Source: G965233625 sp965233625
GTDB taxonomy: Bacteria > Planctomycetota > Planctomycetia > Pirellulales > Pirellulaceae
Direction of reading: 5' to 3'
Length of the DNA: 64,000 nt
NCBI GenBank assembly: GCA_965233625.1
Contig: OZ247499.1
Coordinates: 6,076,001-6,140,000 of the forward strand
The position numbers and the translations under genes were made by a program. Shown here piece after piece: positions 8,488-17,921 of this stretch (positions are counted from its first letter, which is position 1; each line of letters begins with the position of its first letter). Below the pieces are notes generated by a model that worked only from the letters and a program-made list of their open reading frames with translations, was not told where the DNA came from and searched no databases.

Positions 8488-10590
8488 ATGAAGCAAGCAG
8501 ATATAGACCACATCCGGCAGGAACTGGGCGTAGAGATTCCCGCTGGATACGCGCAGCTGATGACAACCTATGGCAGCCGCCTGCGCCAGTACACCTACGA
8601 AGTGGCTGGCGACGAGACCTGCTGGTTTGAACCGGAACTCTATCTTTCCGCCGATCTGCTCATTCAGAGCAACCGCAACGAACGCGATATCGAAAACGAC
8701 ACTGCCCGCCTGTTTCCGCAATGGTGGCGGACCTTTCTGATTATCGGTGATAACGGCGGCGGCGATTTTTTTGGCATCAAGCTGGATGACTCGCCGGGCG
8801 TCTGGATGCTGTGCAGCGATGAGGCGCCGCAAGCGGTGCTGGAGTGCGAAGACCTGGAAGCGTTTGTCGAAGAACGGATCGAAAGCTTCAACAAGTTCTT
8901 TGTCGAAGAGGCTGAAGATGCAGACCCGCCGCAGCAAGGCTTTCTGGAAAGTATGTCGGGCGAAGAACGCGAAGCGTGGGAAGCGCGCCGGTTTGAAGTG
9001 GATGAGGACCATCAGCCGTTTTACGATGCGATTATCGCTGATCCGGAAGATGACGCTGCCCGGCTGGCACTGGCGGATCATCTAACCGCAGACTTCCCGC
9101 TGCAGGCGGGGATGATCCGCGCGGCCGTGGCGTTAGAAGCAGGCATTGCAGACGGCGATGCGTTTGCAGACGCCCACGAAACTTTCGCCGCGGGGCTGAT
9201 CGAAAACGAAGAGTACGAATTACCAGCCGGCTTTTACTGCGGCAAGACGCCAGACAGCCCCACCTGGCAACGCGGGCTACCGGCGGTTGCCGCCGTTGAG
9301 TTCGACCCGCTGGATGCGGCCGAGGTGACCGCACGATTGCCAGCGTTGTTTGAAACAACGCCCGTCCGCGGGCTGAGCCTGACGATCGAAGGTGACGACT
9401 TTCAGCCGGTGCTGGAGATTCTGCGCAGCGAAGAAGCCACGCAGTTGAATTATCTGGAACTGCACAATCTGCATTCGCTGCCAGGCGGCGTGCATCCGGT
9501 GATCGTGGCGATCTGCCGGCAGGAACTGGCGGGGAGTCTCCTGGGCTGGAAGCTACACGGCGGCCTATTGCCGCACGATACGGCAGCGCTGGGGGCGGCG
9601 CCGTTTGACCGTTTGCAACTGGCCGTGGCTGCTTTTACGCACAATGATCCGGCGATTTACGAAAGCGACTGGTTCGCGCGCATGAAGCGGTTCAGCCCAA
9701 GCGGCTTGCAGGCGCCGGAGCCTGCAGTTGCGCGACGCATCGGTAAAGGGCTGGTGAACCATGCGACGTTGCATTCGTTTCAATTGCATCTGGCGCCGGA
9801 GCTGGAACCGGTTACTGCATCGCTGCACGGCGCCCGCTGGCCGGAGTTGCGGCGGCTGATCGTCGATGGCGCCGGCGCGAGTCAGGCGGCGGTGGATACG
9901 CTGTGCAGTTTCGACCCGCCGCAGTTGTACGCTTTGAATCTCAGTTCCCATCTGACGCCGGACCAATGGCTGCAAGTGCTACGTAGTCCGCTTTGCAGGA
10001 AGTTACGGCATATTAAGGTGTCGCAGTGCCAGCACGCTGAGGTGCTGTACGCCGTGGCGGAACACTGCCCGCAACTGCGGATGCTGACCTTCAGCTGGTC
10101 GCCTTTTGAAGTGACAGCAGGGCGGAAGCTGTCATTCCCGCGGCTGACAACGCTGGAGATTCATAATCCGTTTCACGAAGAACAGGCGTTTACGGATCAG
10201 CCGCAACTATCATCCGCGGCGCTGCTGCGGGTACTGGACGCGCCGCAGATGAAACACCTGACGCTGTCCGGCTGCGATCTGGATGCCGAGTGCCTGGCCG
10301 CGTTGGCCGCAAACCCTTCACTGACGGAGATCACCCGGCTAATCCTGCGCGCCGGCGCCCGCGCGGATGGTGATTTTGGAACAGCCGCCACGCAGCAGCT
10401 GTTGCGATCCACCAGCATGCATCAACTGGTCGAGCTGGAAATCCGCGGTTATCACACCGCTGACGGTCTGCCCACCATCTTCGAAGACGGCGCCACGCCG
10501 GAAATCTGCCGGCTCCGCACCCGGGCTGAGGATGTTAGCGAAGAGACTTTTCAAAGGCTGCATGACGTTGCAGGGGTTGAGTTTGTTTGA
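8488..10590 (+). CDS. SMI1/KNR4 domain, TIGR02996 and leucine-rich repeat protein
   Basis: A 700-residue multidomain protein. Residues 1-140 look like an SMI1/KNR4 domain (GVEIPAGYAQLMTTYGSRL, LIIGDNGGGDFFGI). Residues about 175-210 match the planctomycete repeat-companion domain TIGR02996 (FYDAIIADPEDDAARLALAD). The rest is a degenerate leucine-rich region (LNYLELHNLHSLPG, MKHLTLSGCDLDAECLAALA). No signal peptide, so probably cytoplasmic. SMI1/KNR4 domains occur in immunity proteins of toxin systems, while TIGR02996-LRR proteins are a planctomycete expansion of unknown role. A GTG at 8473 would add five residues; ATG 8488 is preferred. A related TIGR02996-LRR protein lies at 54.5-56.1 kb. 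Confidence 0.8.
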   Translation: MKQADIDHIRQELGVEIPAGYAQLMTTYGSRLRQYTYEVAGDETCWFEPELYLSADLLIQSNRNERDIENDTARLFPQWWRTFLIIGDNGGGDFFGIKLDDSPGVWMLCSDEAPQAVLECEDLEAFVEERIESFNKFFVEEAEDADPPQQGFLESMSGEEREAWEARRFEVDEDHQPFYDAIIADPEDDAARLALADHLTADFPLQAGMIRAAVALEAGIADGDAFADAHETFAAGLIENEEYELPAGFYCGKTPDSPTWQRGLPAVAAVEFDPLDAAEVTARLPALFETTPVRGLSLTIEGDDFQPVLEILRSEEATQLNYLELHNLHSLPGGVHPVIVAICRQELAGSLLGWKLHGGLLPHDTAALGAAPFDRLQLAVAAFTHNDPAIYESDWFARMKRFSPSGLQAPEPAVARRIGKGLVNHATLHSFQLHLAPELEPVTASLHGARWPELRRLIVDGAGASQAAVDTLCSFDPPQLYALNLSSHLTPDQWLQVLRSPLCRKLRHIKVSQCQHAEVLYAVAEHCPQLRMLTFSWSPFEVTAGRKLSFPRLTTLEIHNPFHEEQAFTDQPQLSSAALLRVLDAPQMKHLTLSGCDLDAECLAALAANPSLTEITRLILRAGARADGDFGTAATQQLLRSTSMHQLVELEIRGYHTADGLPTIFEDGATPEICRLRTRAEDVSEETFQRLHDVAGVEFV

Positions 10591-10732
10591 AACTCCAGCC
10601 GTGCCACTTACCCGCCATAAAAGAGGCTGCGAAGGCGCCCTTTCCGGCCAGGGGCATCCTAGGGCAAAATAAAGCATGCTGCTGGCGAACTCTTAGGTGT
10701 CGCCAGCGTTTCGGGGCAAATGAAAGTTAGAC

Positions 10733-11806
10733 ATGTCGCAGCCACAGAGTGTGCTTCTGATCGATAACCGTAGCGAGCGTCGCGCGGAAATTGCGGCGCT
10801 GGTGCGGACGCAGTATGAAGTGCAGGAATTTGCCACCTGCCAGCTAGCAAAGGAAGCCGTGGATTCGCAAACCGCGTGCGTTATTATCGCGGGCGACGCA
10901 ACAGGCGATCCGGCAGGCAGAGATGCGATGATCGCGATGGCGCCGGTTATCGCGGTGGTGAGTGACCCAGCCGATACAGAAGCGGCGCTGACGGCGGGAT
11001 GTTTTGACTGCCTGACCGGAGCGGAACTGCCACCTTTCCGCTTGCTGCACAGCATCGCCCGCGCGACGGAACTAACGCAGCTTCGTCGTACGGTTGCAAA
11101 TCAGGCCGATGACATTGCCACGGCGAAAAGGGAGCTGCAGGAGTTCGCCTATGCGATTTCGCACGACCTGCAAGAGCCGCTGCGTTCGATCATCGGCTTC
11201 TGCGGACTGCTTGAGAAAGAGGCGGAAGGTGCGCTCAGCGAGAGCGGGCAGCGGTTCCTTGGCATCGTGGTGCAGTGTGGGTACCGGGCGAAGCAGATGA
11301 TTGAAGATCTGCTGAAGTATTCACGCATCGAGAGCCGGGGCGAACCCTTACAGCCTACGCCTGCCGCGAATTGTGTCAGCGACGCAACGCAATCGTTACA
11401 GTCTGCCATTCGATCCAGCGGGGCTGAAATTACTTGTGGAGAGCTACCAGCGATCCAGGCGGACTACTGGCAGATTGTGACACTGATTGAAGAACTGATC
11501 GGCAACGCCATCAAATTCCGTCGCGAAGAGACGCCCCAGATCAGGATTCAGGCGACCCGGCAGGGCGATCTGGTGGAGTTTTCTGTGGCCGACAATGGCA
11601 TCGGTATGGAAGAGCGGTTTCAAGAGGATGTGTTTAAGGTTTTCCGCCGGTTGCATACGCGCGAAGAATATCCCGGCACCGGCATCGGTCTGGCGATCTG
11701 TAAACGGATTGTCGAACGGCACGGGGGAACCATAAGAATTGACGCATCGGGCGAATCCGGAGCTATAGTTTATTTGACACTACCTGTTTCTGTCTCTGAG
11801 GCGTAA
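10733..11806 (+). CDS. Sensor histidine kinase with degenerate N-terminal receiver domain
   Basis: A 357-residue soluble kinase. Residues 1-120 resemble a receiver domain (SVLLIDNRSERR), but the end of the third strand reads CVIIAGDA, so the usual phosphoacceptor aspartate is not clearly in place. A short coiled linker follows, then a HisKA domain with the phosphorylated His near residue 144 (AYAISHDLQEPLRSI). The ATPase domain has the N box ELIGNAIKFR, the G1 box DNGIGM, an F box (FKVFRRLH) and the G2 box GTGIGLAI. This kinase subtype is the one found in phytochrome-like sensors, but no light-sensing domain is present. The stop is two bases before the start of the response regulator, so the two form a pair. 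Confidence 0.88.
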   Translation: MSQPQSVLLIDNRSERRAEIAALVRTQYEVQEFATCQLAKEAVDSQTACVIIAGDATGDPAGRDAMIAMAPVIAVVSDPADTEAALTAGCFDCLTGAELPPFRLLHSIARATELTQLRRTVANQADDIATAKRELQEFAYAISHDLQEPLRSIIGFCGLLEKEAEGALSESGQRFLGIVVQCGYRAKQMIEDLLKYSRIESRGEPLQPTPAANCVSDATQSLQSAIRSSGAEITCGELPAIQADYWQIVTLIEELIGNAIKFRREETPQIRIQATRQGDLVEFSVADNGIGMEERFQEDVFKVFRRLHTREEYPGTGIGLAICKRIVERHGGTIRIDASGESGAIVYLTLPVSVSEA

Positions 11807-11807
11807 T

Positions 11808-12239
11808 GTGAACGTCCAGCCCACTTCCCAAAAAACCGCTACGATCCTCATCGTCGAAGACAACGAGGATCATTCGGAACTGCTTGAGTTCGCCATCAAT
11901 CAGACGCAGTATCAGACGAAGCTGTACGTCGTAACCGATGGCGAGCAGGCGTTACAGTTTGTGCGGAATGAAGGCGCCTACGCAGACGCGCCGCGGCCAG
12001 ATTGCGTTTTTCTGGATATCAATCTGCCACGCGTTGACGGACGCATGGTGCTGGCTGAAATCAAAGGCGATGAATCTCTGAAACAGATTCCTGTCATCAT
12101 GCTCACGACCTCCGAGTCGCCGCTGGACCGCACCTATTGCTACGAGCAACAGGCAAACGCATTCTTATCGAAGCCGCTGCTGCTGGACGAATGGCGCCAG
12201 CTGGCAGAAGATACGCTCAGCTTCTGGCTCAATCCCTGA
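11808..12239 (+). CDS. Rcp1-like single-domain response regulator
   Basis: A 143-residue receiver-only protein starting at GTG 11808, immediately after the kinase. The acidic pair is E17/D18 (ILIVEDNEDHSELL), the phosphoacceptor is D70 (CVFLDINLPRVDG), the switch Thr is at 100-101 (VIMLTTSES) and the conserved Lys is K122 (FLSKPL). The inserted FVRNEGAYADAPRPD stretch before the acceptor is typical of the Rcp1/CheY subgroup that partners phytochrome-type kinases. It has no output domain, so it signals by protein contact or as a phosphorelay shuttle. Co-expression with the adjacent kinase is nearly certain from the spacing. Confidence 0.9.
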   Translation: MNVQPTSQKTATILIVEDNEDHSELLEFAINQTQYQTKLYVVTDGEQALQFVRNEGAYADAPRPDCVFLDINLPRVDGRMVLAEIKGDESLKQIPVIMLTTSESPLDRTYCYEQQANAFLSKPLLLDEWRQLAEDTLSFWLNP

Positions 12240-12370
12240 ACGCTGGCTCTTACGCGTAAACACTGACGCCGCTGTCGCGTGGTGTTAGACTAGCACCTCC
12301 GTTTGAGCGTTCCCGTGCGCCGGGTTGTAGGGACGCATTGCCATACGTAGCAGAATTAGAAAACAAAGCC

Positions 12371-13222
12371 ATGAAATCTTTTTCGTTTGCAATCGTTGCG
12401 ATGTTCATCGCATGTTGTCTTCAAACCGGTACGGCGACGGCGGCGGAACCTTCTTCCAGCTACCGCACGGTTGCAGACTTGCAGTATCGTAGCGGCGAAG
12501 ACCTGACGCCTTATATGCAGCAGCGGTGCCGGCTGGATCTGTACTATCCGGCAATTGTGAAGGACTTTGCCACCATCGTCTGGTTCCATGGTGGCGGGCT
12601 GAAGGCCGGTAACCGTTCTGTGCCCAAAGAGCTGAAAGAGCAGGGTTGCGCCGTGGTGGCGGTGAACTATCGTCTGCATCCGAAGGTGAAGGCGCCTGCT
12701 TATATTGAAGATGCGGCTGCGGCCGTTGCGTGGACGTTCCAGAATATTGCGAAGTACGGCGGCTCTGCAGAGAAGATCTTCGTCAGCGGGCATTCGGCGG
12801 GCGGTTATCTGACCAGCATGGTCGGCCTTGATAAGAAATGGCTGGCTGCGCACAAGATAGACGCCAACCGCATCGCCGGGCTGATTCCTTTCAGCGGCCA
12901 CACCATCACGCACTTTACGGTGCGGGCCGAACGGGGCATCGACGGTAAACGCCCCATTATCGATGCCATGGCGCCGTTGTATCACGTCCGTAAAGACGCA
13001 CCGCCGCTGCTACTGATCACTGGCGACCGTGAATTGGAGATGCTGGGCCGGTACGAAGAAAACGCGTACCTGTGGCGGATGATGAAAGTCGCCGGGCACC
13101 AGCACACCACGCTGCACGAACTGGACGGTTACAACCACGGGCAGATGGTCGCGCCCGCGCATCCGCTGATGCTGCGGTTTATTAAGGCGACGCTTCGTGA
13201 AACGCCCGGCGGCGCGCGGTAG
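12371..13222 (+). CDS. Exported alpha/beta-hydrolase (esterase/lipase-like)
   Basis: A 283-residue hydrolase. The start at 12371 (MKSFSFAIV) gives a signal peptide ending near GTATAAEP; the frame runs 11 codons further upstream. The oxyanion-hole motif IVWFHGGGLKAGN, the nucleophile elbow SGHSAGGY (Ser about 142), an acid in LLLITGDRELEM and a His in LDGYNHGQM together make the Ser-Asp-His triad. This pattern fits the HSL/BD-FAE class of carboxylesterases, including sugar acetylesterases. It is likely periplasmic or secreted and removes an acyl group; the substrate is unknown. The QueD-like gene starts 51 bases downstream. Confidence 0.85.
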   Translation: MKSFSFAIVAMFIACCLQTGTATAAEPSSSYRTVADLQYRSGEDLTPYMQQRCRLDLYYPAIVKDFATIVWFHGGGLKAGNRSVPKELKEQGCAVVAVNYRLHPKVKAPAYIEDAAAAVAWTFQNIAKYGGSAEKIFVSGHSAGGYLTSMVGLDKKWLAAHKIDANRIAGLIPFSGHTITHFTVRAERGIDGKRPIIDAMAPLYHVRKDAPPLLLITGDRELEMLGRYEENAYLWRMMKVAGHQHTTLHELDGYNHGQMVAPAHPLMLRFIKATLRETPGGAR

Positions 13223-13273
13223 CTGGCCTGCTACAATACGCGGCGTTACGTTTCTCGATTACTGGCGGAAACC

Positions 13274-13765
13274 ATGTCGCGCACCTATCAGGTGGATCTG
13301 CAGAAAGATTTTCTGATCTTCAGCGCAGCCCACTTCATCACCTTCAACGGCAACATCTGCGAACGGCTGCACGGGCACAACTACAAAGTCGCCGCGACGG
13401 TGCGTGCGCCGCTGGATGAGAATCACTATGTGATCGATTTCATCGCTTTGCGTGATGAATTAAAGACGATTGTCGACCGGCTGGATCACCGTATGCTGTT
13501 GCCTGACCGGCACGAGGCGATTCACGTTTCTACCGGTGAGAAAGAAACGGAAGTCCGTTTTGAAGACCGCCGCTGGGTGTTTCCAACGGGCGACTGTATC
13601 GTGCTGCCGGTGGCCAACACGACGGCGGAACTGTTGGCCGGGTACCTTGGCGAACAGTTGCTGCCGGCACTGGAAGAACGGACGGGCGTGCGGCCTACTT
13701 ATCTGAAAATCGGCGTGGATGAGAACAACGGCCAATGGGGCGTCTGCGAACTGATTGACGAATAA
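13274..13765 (+). CDS. queD: 6-pyruvoyl-tetrahydropterin synthase / 6-carboxytetrahydropterin synthase family protein
   Basis: A 163-residue enzyme of the PTPS/QueD family, which converts 7,8-dihydroneopterin triphosphate for queuosine or related pterin synthesis. Zinc ligands H20 (FSAAHF), H33 and H35 (LHGHNY) and the catalytic C29 four residues before H33 are all present, matching the QueD pattern. The C-terminal VDENNGQWGVCEL is family-like. It is about 40 residues longer than E. coli QueD because of a central insertion (residues about 80-105) of a kind seen in some PTPS members. No other queuosine genes are in the window, so a PTPS-like pterin role is an alternative. Confidence 0.8.
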   Translation: MSRTYQVDLQKDFLIFSAAHFITFNGNICERLHGHNYKVAATVRAPLDENHYVIDFIALRDELKTIVDRLDHRMLLPDRHEAIHVSTGEKETEVRFEDRRWVFPTGDCIVLPVANTTAELLAGYLGEQLLPALEERTGVRPTYLKIGVDENNGQWGVCELIDE

Positions 13766-13789
13766 CCTTTAGAACCTCTTAATCCAAAA

Positions 13790-16705
13790 ATGCACCGTAA
13801 ACCCTTCTTCATACCGGTCACGGCATTGGCCGTACTGCTGCTGTTATCTTCACCTTCCCTGAGTTGGGGAGAAGAAAAACCTGCAACGCCGGCAAAGGTC
13901 CGCACGGACATACATCTCAGCGGCGTCTATCCGCACCTGACGGTGTATGGCATTTACAGTCAGAACGGGGCTCATCGTAAGAGTGGGCACAACGAATGCG
14001 GCATCGGCGCCATTGTGCCGTGGGCCGGCAAACTGTGGATGGTGAATTACGCGCCGCATATGCCGCGTGGCAGCGAGCACAAGCTGTTCTCGGTGGATGC
14101 CGATTTAAGCCGCCCGCTAACGGTGCATCCCGAAAGTGTCGGCGGCACGCCGGCCGGGCGGATGATTCACGCTGAGTCCAATCAACTGTTGATCGGCCAC
14201 CATCTGATTGACGCCAAGGGGAAGGTCCGCACCATTTCTCCTCAGGATATGCCCATCCGCGTGACGGCGATTGCGCGGCATCTGAAAGATCCTAAAAACA
14301 AAGTCTATTACGTGGACATGGAAGGCAGCATCTGGGAGGCCAACGTCCACACGCTGGAAGTGACACGGCTGTTCAAGAAGCCGGTGCCAGGCTGGCACGG
14401 TAAAGGCGGCTATACTTCGCAGGGCTTACTGGTCGTCAGTAACAATGGCGAACTGCATGTGGGAGACTATAAAGATCTGCTTACGGGCGGCCCCGCCAAG
14501 ACGCCCGAAGATCGCGGCGTGCTGGCGCAGTACGATGGCGAGCAGTGGCGGGTGATCGAACGGCGGCAGTTCACCGAAGTCACCGGCCCCCAGGGAATCA
14601 CCGGCGGCAGCGATGGCGACGATCCGATCTGGAGCATCGGCTGGGATCGTCGCAGCTTGCGGTTGAAACTGCTAGAAGACGGGCAGTGGCATACCTATCT
14701 TCTGCCCAAAGCGTCGTACTGCAACGACGCCAGCCACGGCTGGTACACCGAGTGGCCCCGCATCCGCGAAATCACTGGCGGCCGCTGGCTGATGGATATG
14801 CACGGCATGTTCTTTGACTTTCCGCCCACGTTCTCCACCCGCAATTCCGCGGGCATTAAGCCGGTGGGCAGTCATCTGCGGTACGTGCCGGATTTCTGCG
14901 CATGGAACGGCAAGCTGGTGCTGGCCTCAGATGAAACAAGCATCCAGGGCAACAAGCTGGCCGGGCAGCCGCAGACTAATCTCTGGTTCGGCCAGTACGA
15001 AGATCTGAAGCAGTGGGGACCGGCGTCCGCGTATGGCGGGCCGTGGATCGAAGACGATGTGAAGGCGGATACACCGTCGGACCCGTTTCTGATTTCTGGC
15101 TTCGACCGCCGCATCCTGCACCTGGCGACAGGCCGCAAAAAGCCCGCACCGATCCAGGCGACACGCGCCACGGATCAGCAGAAGATCATTGCCATTTCCG
15201 GTCAGCTTGCGAAGTATCCACGCGTAACGGTCCGGCGCGGTGACTGGAGGAAAGCAGCGCCCGGGTACGAATTTACCATCGATCAGCCAGCGACCATTTA
15301 CCTGGCGGTTGACCGGCGCGGTTCGCCGCGGATGCCTGCTGGATGGGAGAAGACGCGGTTGTCGGTGCGGTGGGGAAAGAACCATGTAGACGATGTTTAC
15401 CGTCGCGACTTCCCGGCAGGCGCCGTTGCCATTCCGCCCAATGAAACGGAGCACACGCCCGGTTCATTCGGCATGCCGCACACCGCGTTTGTCGCGGCGA
15501 AATCTACGCAGACGCTCAGCATCAAACCCGGCGCCAGCGTGACGGTCACTCCGCCGGAGAAGCACCAGGCCGCATCTGGCGATGACGCCCCGGTTACGTT
15601 CACGCTGCAGATTGACCGTCGCGGCAACGGCAAGTGGGAAGAACTGAAACAGATCGCGGTAACGGGTCGCAGCTATCAGGCGTATCACCTACCAGAAGGT
15701 CTCGACGCTGTCTGGCTGCGGATCGTTGCGAGCCGCGACTGCATCGCCACGGCGGTGCTGCATCAGACAACGGCCAGCTTCCGTGACGGCGCCGCCAAAG
15801 CTAACCAGCAGTTGTTCGCAGGGCTGGCCGATGTGACAGATGCTGACACTCTTTCGGCGCGCGTTTATCCGGCAAAGCGGAACCGCAACCTGCGGCTGAT
15901 CACCGGCAGCGATGGTTACTGGGAGTTCACCAAAACAGGCTTTGAATTCAAGCAGGACGAGCCCGACGAAGCGTTGCATAAGCTGCTGGAAGTCGAGCCG
16001 GAATTCCGTGTGGATGCAGCGTCGGTGATTGTCATGCATCAAGGGCGCCAGTTGCGGCTACCTAAGGGGCACGCGGCGTACGATCAACCGTTTGCCAGCG
16101 GTTGGCCGCGTGCGGTCCGCGAGGTGGAGTCGGAACGGCATCTGGCCAACATTCACGGAACCTTTTACGAGTTACCGCTGATTACCAACGGCGCACCGCC
16201 TGCCTGGAACCGTATCCGCCCCGTGGCAAGTCATCAGAAACGCATTACCGATTTCTGCAGCTGGAACGGGCTGCTAATTCTGACGGGACTAAAAGCTGGT
16301 GCAACCACCGGCGGCCATATCTTCACCGCCGCGGCGCCAACCAATGGAATGCAGCCCGCCATCTGGGCGGGCGGTGTGGACGACCTCTGGAAGCTGGGCA
16401 AACCGACCGGCCACGGTGGTCCGTGGCTGAACACCGCGGTGCAACCGCACGAAGCATCGGACCCGTATCTGATGACAGGCTACGACCGCAAGCAGATAAC
16501 GCTTTCGCACACCGCAGATAAAACGGTGAACATCAAAGTGCAGGTCGATATCGAAGGCACCGGCGTCTGGGTCGATTACCAGACCTTCCGCGTCGCCGCT
16601 GGTAAACCGCTGACCCACACGTTCACCCCCGGCTACTCCGCCTGCTGGCTCCGCGTTATCAGCGATACGGAAACCACCGCCACGGCGCAGTTGAAGTACG
16701 AATAA
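13790..16705 (+). CDS. Large exported protein with internal duplication, function unknown
   Basis: A 971-residue protein with a signal peptide (residues 1-27, ending near LSWGEE). I do not recognise the family. Residues about 320-440 and 760-900 repeat each other: WPRIREITGGRWLMDMHG against WPRAVREVESERHLANIHG, VPDFCAWNGKLVLASD against ITDFCSWNGLLILTG, and GGPWIEDDVKADTPSDP against GGPWLNTAVQPHEASDP. A beta-propeller-like N-terminal part (KLWMVNYAPHMPRG, HVGDYKDL) suggests a glycan- or ligand-binding surface. The segment between the copies (DRRGNGKWEELKQIAV and similar) looks like a beta-sandwich, and a matching segment closes the protein. It probably acts outside the cytoplasm. It starts 24 bases after the QueD-like gene, though their functions look unrelated. 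Confidence 0.7.
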   Translation: MHRKPFFIPVTALAVLLLLSSPSLSWGEEKPATPAKVRTDIHLSGVYPHLTVYGIYSQNGAHRKSGHNECGIGAIVPWAGKLWMVNYAPHMPRGSEHKLFSVDADLSRPLTVHPESVGGTPAGRMIHAESNQLLIGHHLIDAKGKVRTISPQDMPIRVTAIARHLKDPKNKVYYVDMEGSIWEANVHTLEVTRLFKKPVPGWHGKGGYTSQGLLVVSNNGELHVGDYKDLLTGGPAKTPEDRGVLAQYDGEQWRVIERRQFTEVTGPQGITGGSDGDDPIWSIGWDRRSLRLKLLEDGQWHTYLLPKASYCNDASHGWYTEWPRIREITGGRWLMDMHGMFFDFPPTFSTRNSAGIKPVGSHLRYVPDFCAWNGKLVLASDETSIQGNKLAGQPQTNLWFGQYEDLKQWGPASAYGGPWIEDDVKADTPSDPFLISGFDRRILHLATGRKKPAPIQATRATDQQKIIAISGQLAKYPRVTVRRGDWRKAAPGYEFTIDQPATIYLAVDRRGSPRMPAGWEKTRLSVRWGKNHVDDVYRRDFPAGAVAIPPNETEHTPGSFGMPHTAFVAAKSTQTLSIKPGASVTVTPPEKHQAASGDDAPVTFTLQIDRRGNGKWEELKQIAVTGRSYQAYHLPEGLDAVWLRIVASRDCIATAVLHQTTASFRDGAAKANQQLFAGLADVTDADTLSARVYPAKRNRNLRLITGSDGYWEFTKTGFEFKQDEPDEALHKLLEVEPEFRVDAASVIVMHQGRQLRLPKGHAAYDQPFASGWPRAVREVESERHLANIHGTFYELPLITNGAPPAWNRIRPVASHQKRITDFCSWNGLLILTGLKAGATTGGHIFTAAAPTNGMQPAIWAGGVDDLWKLGKPTGHGGPWLNTAVQPHEASDPYLMTGYDRKQITLSHTADKTVNIKVQVDIEGTGVWVDYQTFRVAAGKPLTHTFTPGYSACWLRVISDTETTATAQLKYE

Positions 16706-16768
16706 CGCGGCAGCCAGTGTTACACGCTCGGATCGTCATTTGTGGCAAGCCTGCGGCTTTGCTGCGAC

Positions 16769-16797
16769 TTGACACCTGCGCGCCCGGCAATGCTAAT
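16769..16797 (+). promoter_or_regulatory. Candidate sigma-70-type promoter of the ThuA-like gene
   Basis: TTGACA at 16769-16774, then 17 bases, then GCTAAT at 16792-16797. The -35 is perfect and the -10 matches four of six bases. It lies about 55 bases before the start codon at 16853. Only the pattern supports it. Confidence 0.4.
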
Positions 16798-16852
16798 TAC
16801 AGTATTACCCTGAGAAAAAGTCACTGATATTAAAGTCACCCGGAAGGAAACT

Positions 16853-17863
16853 ATGAAACATCGTGCTCTCTATTGTTTATTAGTCGCCCCTATCGTTCTC
16901 CTGTTCTGCACACCGTTGATGGCGGAAGAGTCCGCTAAATGGGTCACTTATCCTGGTGGCGAAGGTCCGGGTGCGGGGAAGCACATTGTGCTGATCTCTG
17001 GCGATGAAGAGTACCGGAGTGAAGAGGCGCTGCCCCAACTGGGCAAAATCCTTTCGGTCCGCCACGGCTTTAAGTGCACGGTGCTGTTCTCGCAAGATCC
17101 AGCAACGGGCGTGATCGACCCGACCAATCAGAAGAATATTCCCGGCCTGCATCTGCTTGAATCCGCGGACATGATCGTGCTGGGCCTGCGTTTCCGCAAT
17201 CCGCCCGAAGATCAGATGAAATACTTTGTGGACTACGTCAACTCCGGCAAGCCCATTCTGGGCACACGTACGTCGACCCATGCTTTCAATTTCAAGAAGG
17301 GCAGCAGCAAGTACGCCAACTACAGTTTTAACAGCGGCGAATGGAAAGGCGGCTTCGGGCAGCAGGTGCTGGGCGATACATGGATCAACCATCACGGGCG
17401 GCACGGTTCAGAAAGCACCCGCGGCGTGATCAACAAGCAGTATGCAGATCACCCCATTCTCAAGGGCGTGGAAAACATCTGGGGGCCAACCGACGTTTAC
17501 GGCATCCGTAACCTGAAAGATGGCCAGGTGCTGGTGCACGGTCAGGTGCTGCAGAACATGAAGCCCGATTCAGAACCCAAAGAAGACAAAGCGATGATGC
17601 CTTTGATCTGGACCCGTAGCTACACGGGCGAAGCCGGCAAGGCCTCGCGGATCATCTGCACAACGATGGGCGCCGCCGTTGATTTCTCGAACGAAGGTTT
17701 CCGCCGTGCGATGGTGAATGCGGTTTACTGGGGCCTGGAGATGGAAGACAAGATCCCGGAAAAGGCCAACGTGGAGTTTGTCGGTGAATACAAACCGACC
17801 TTTTTCGGCTTCAATAAGTTTAAACGCGGCGTCATGCCTTCGGCCCATGAATTGAAGCAGTAG
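16853..17863 (+). CDS. ThuA-like domain protein, exported
   Basis: A 336-residue protein starting at ATG 16853 behind GGAAGGA. A signal peptide covers residues 1-24 (ending PLMAEES). The mature part has the ThuA/glutamine-amidotransferase-like fold: KHIVLISGDEEYRSEEALP at the first strand, a central HLLESADMIVLGLRFRNP and SGKPILGTRTSTHAF, and the late block ADHPILKGVENIWGPTDVYG. ThuA-like proteins are linked to sugar utilisation, and planctomycetes have many exported copies, but a reaction is not proven. The M28 peptidase gene follows after 58 bases on the same strand. Confidence 0.85.
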   Translation: MKHRALYCLLVAPIVLLFCTPLMAEESAKWVTYPGGEGPGAGKHIVLISGDEEYRSEEALPQLGKILSVRHGFKCTVLFSQDPATGVIDPTNQKNIPGLHLLESADMIVLGLRFRNPPEDQMKYFVDYVNSGKPILGTRTSTHAFNFKKGSSKYANYSFNSGEWKGGFGQQVLGDTWINHHGRHGSESTRGVINKQYADHPILKGVENIWGPTDVYGIRNLKDGQVLVHGQVLQNMKPDSEPKEDKAMMPLIWTRSYTGEAGKASRIICTTMGAAVDFSNEGFRRAMVNAVYWGLEMEDKIPEKANVEFVGEYKPTFFGFNKFKRGVMPSAHELKQ

Positions 17864-17921
17864 GCTCACGCCCGCCACCTACAGGTCCCAGAGAATCCCG
17901 CAGATACAAGGAACGGCTGGA

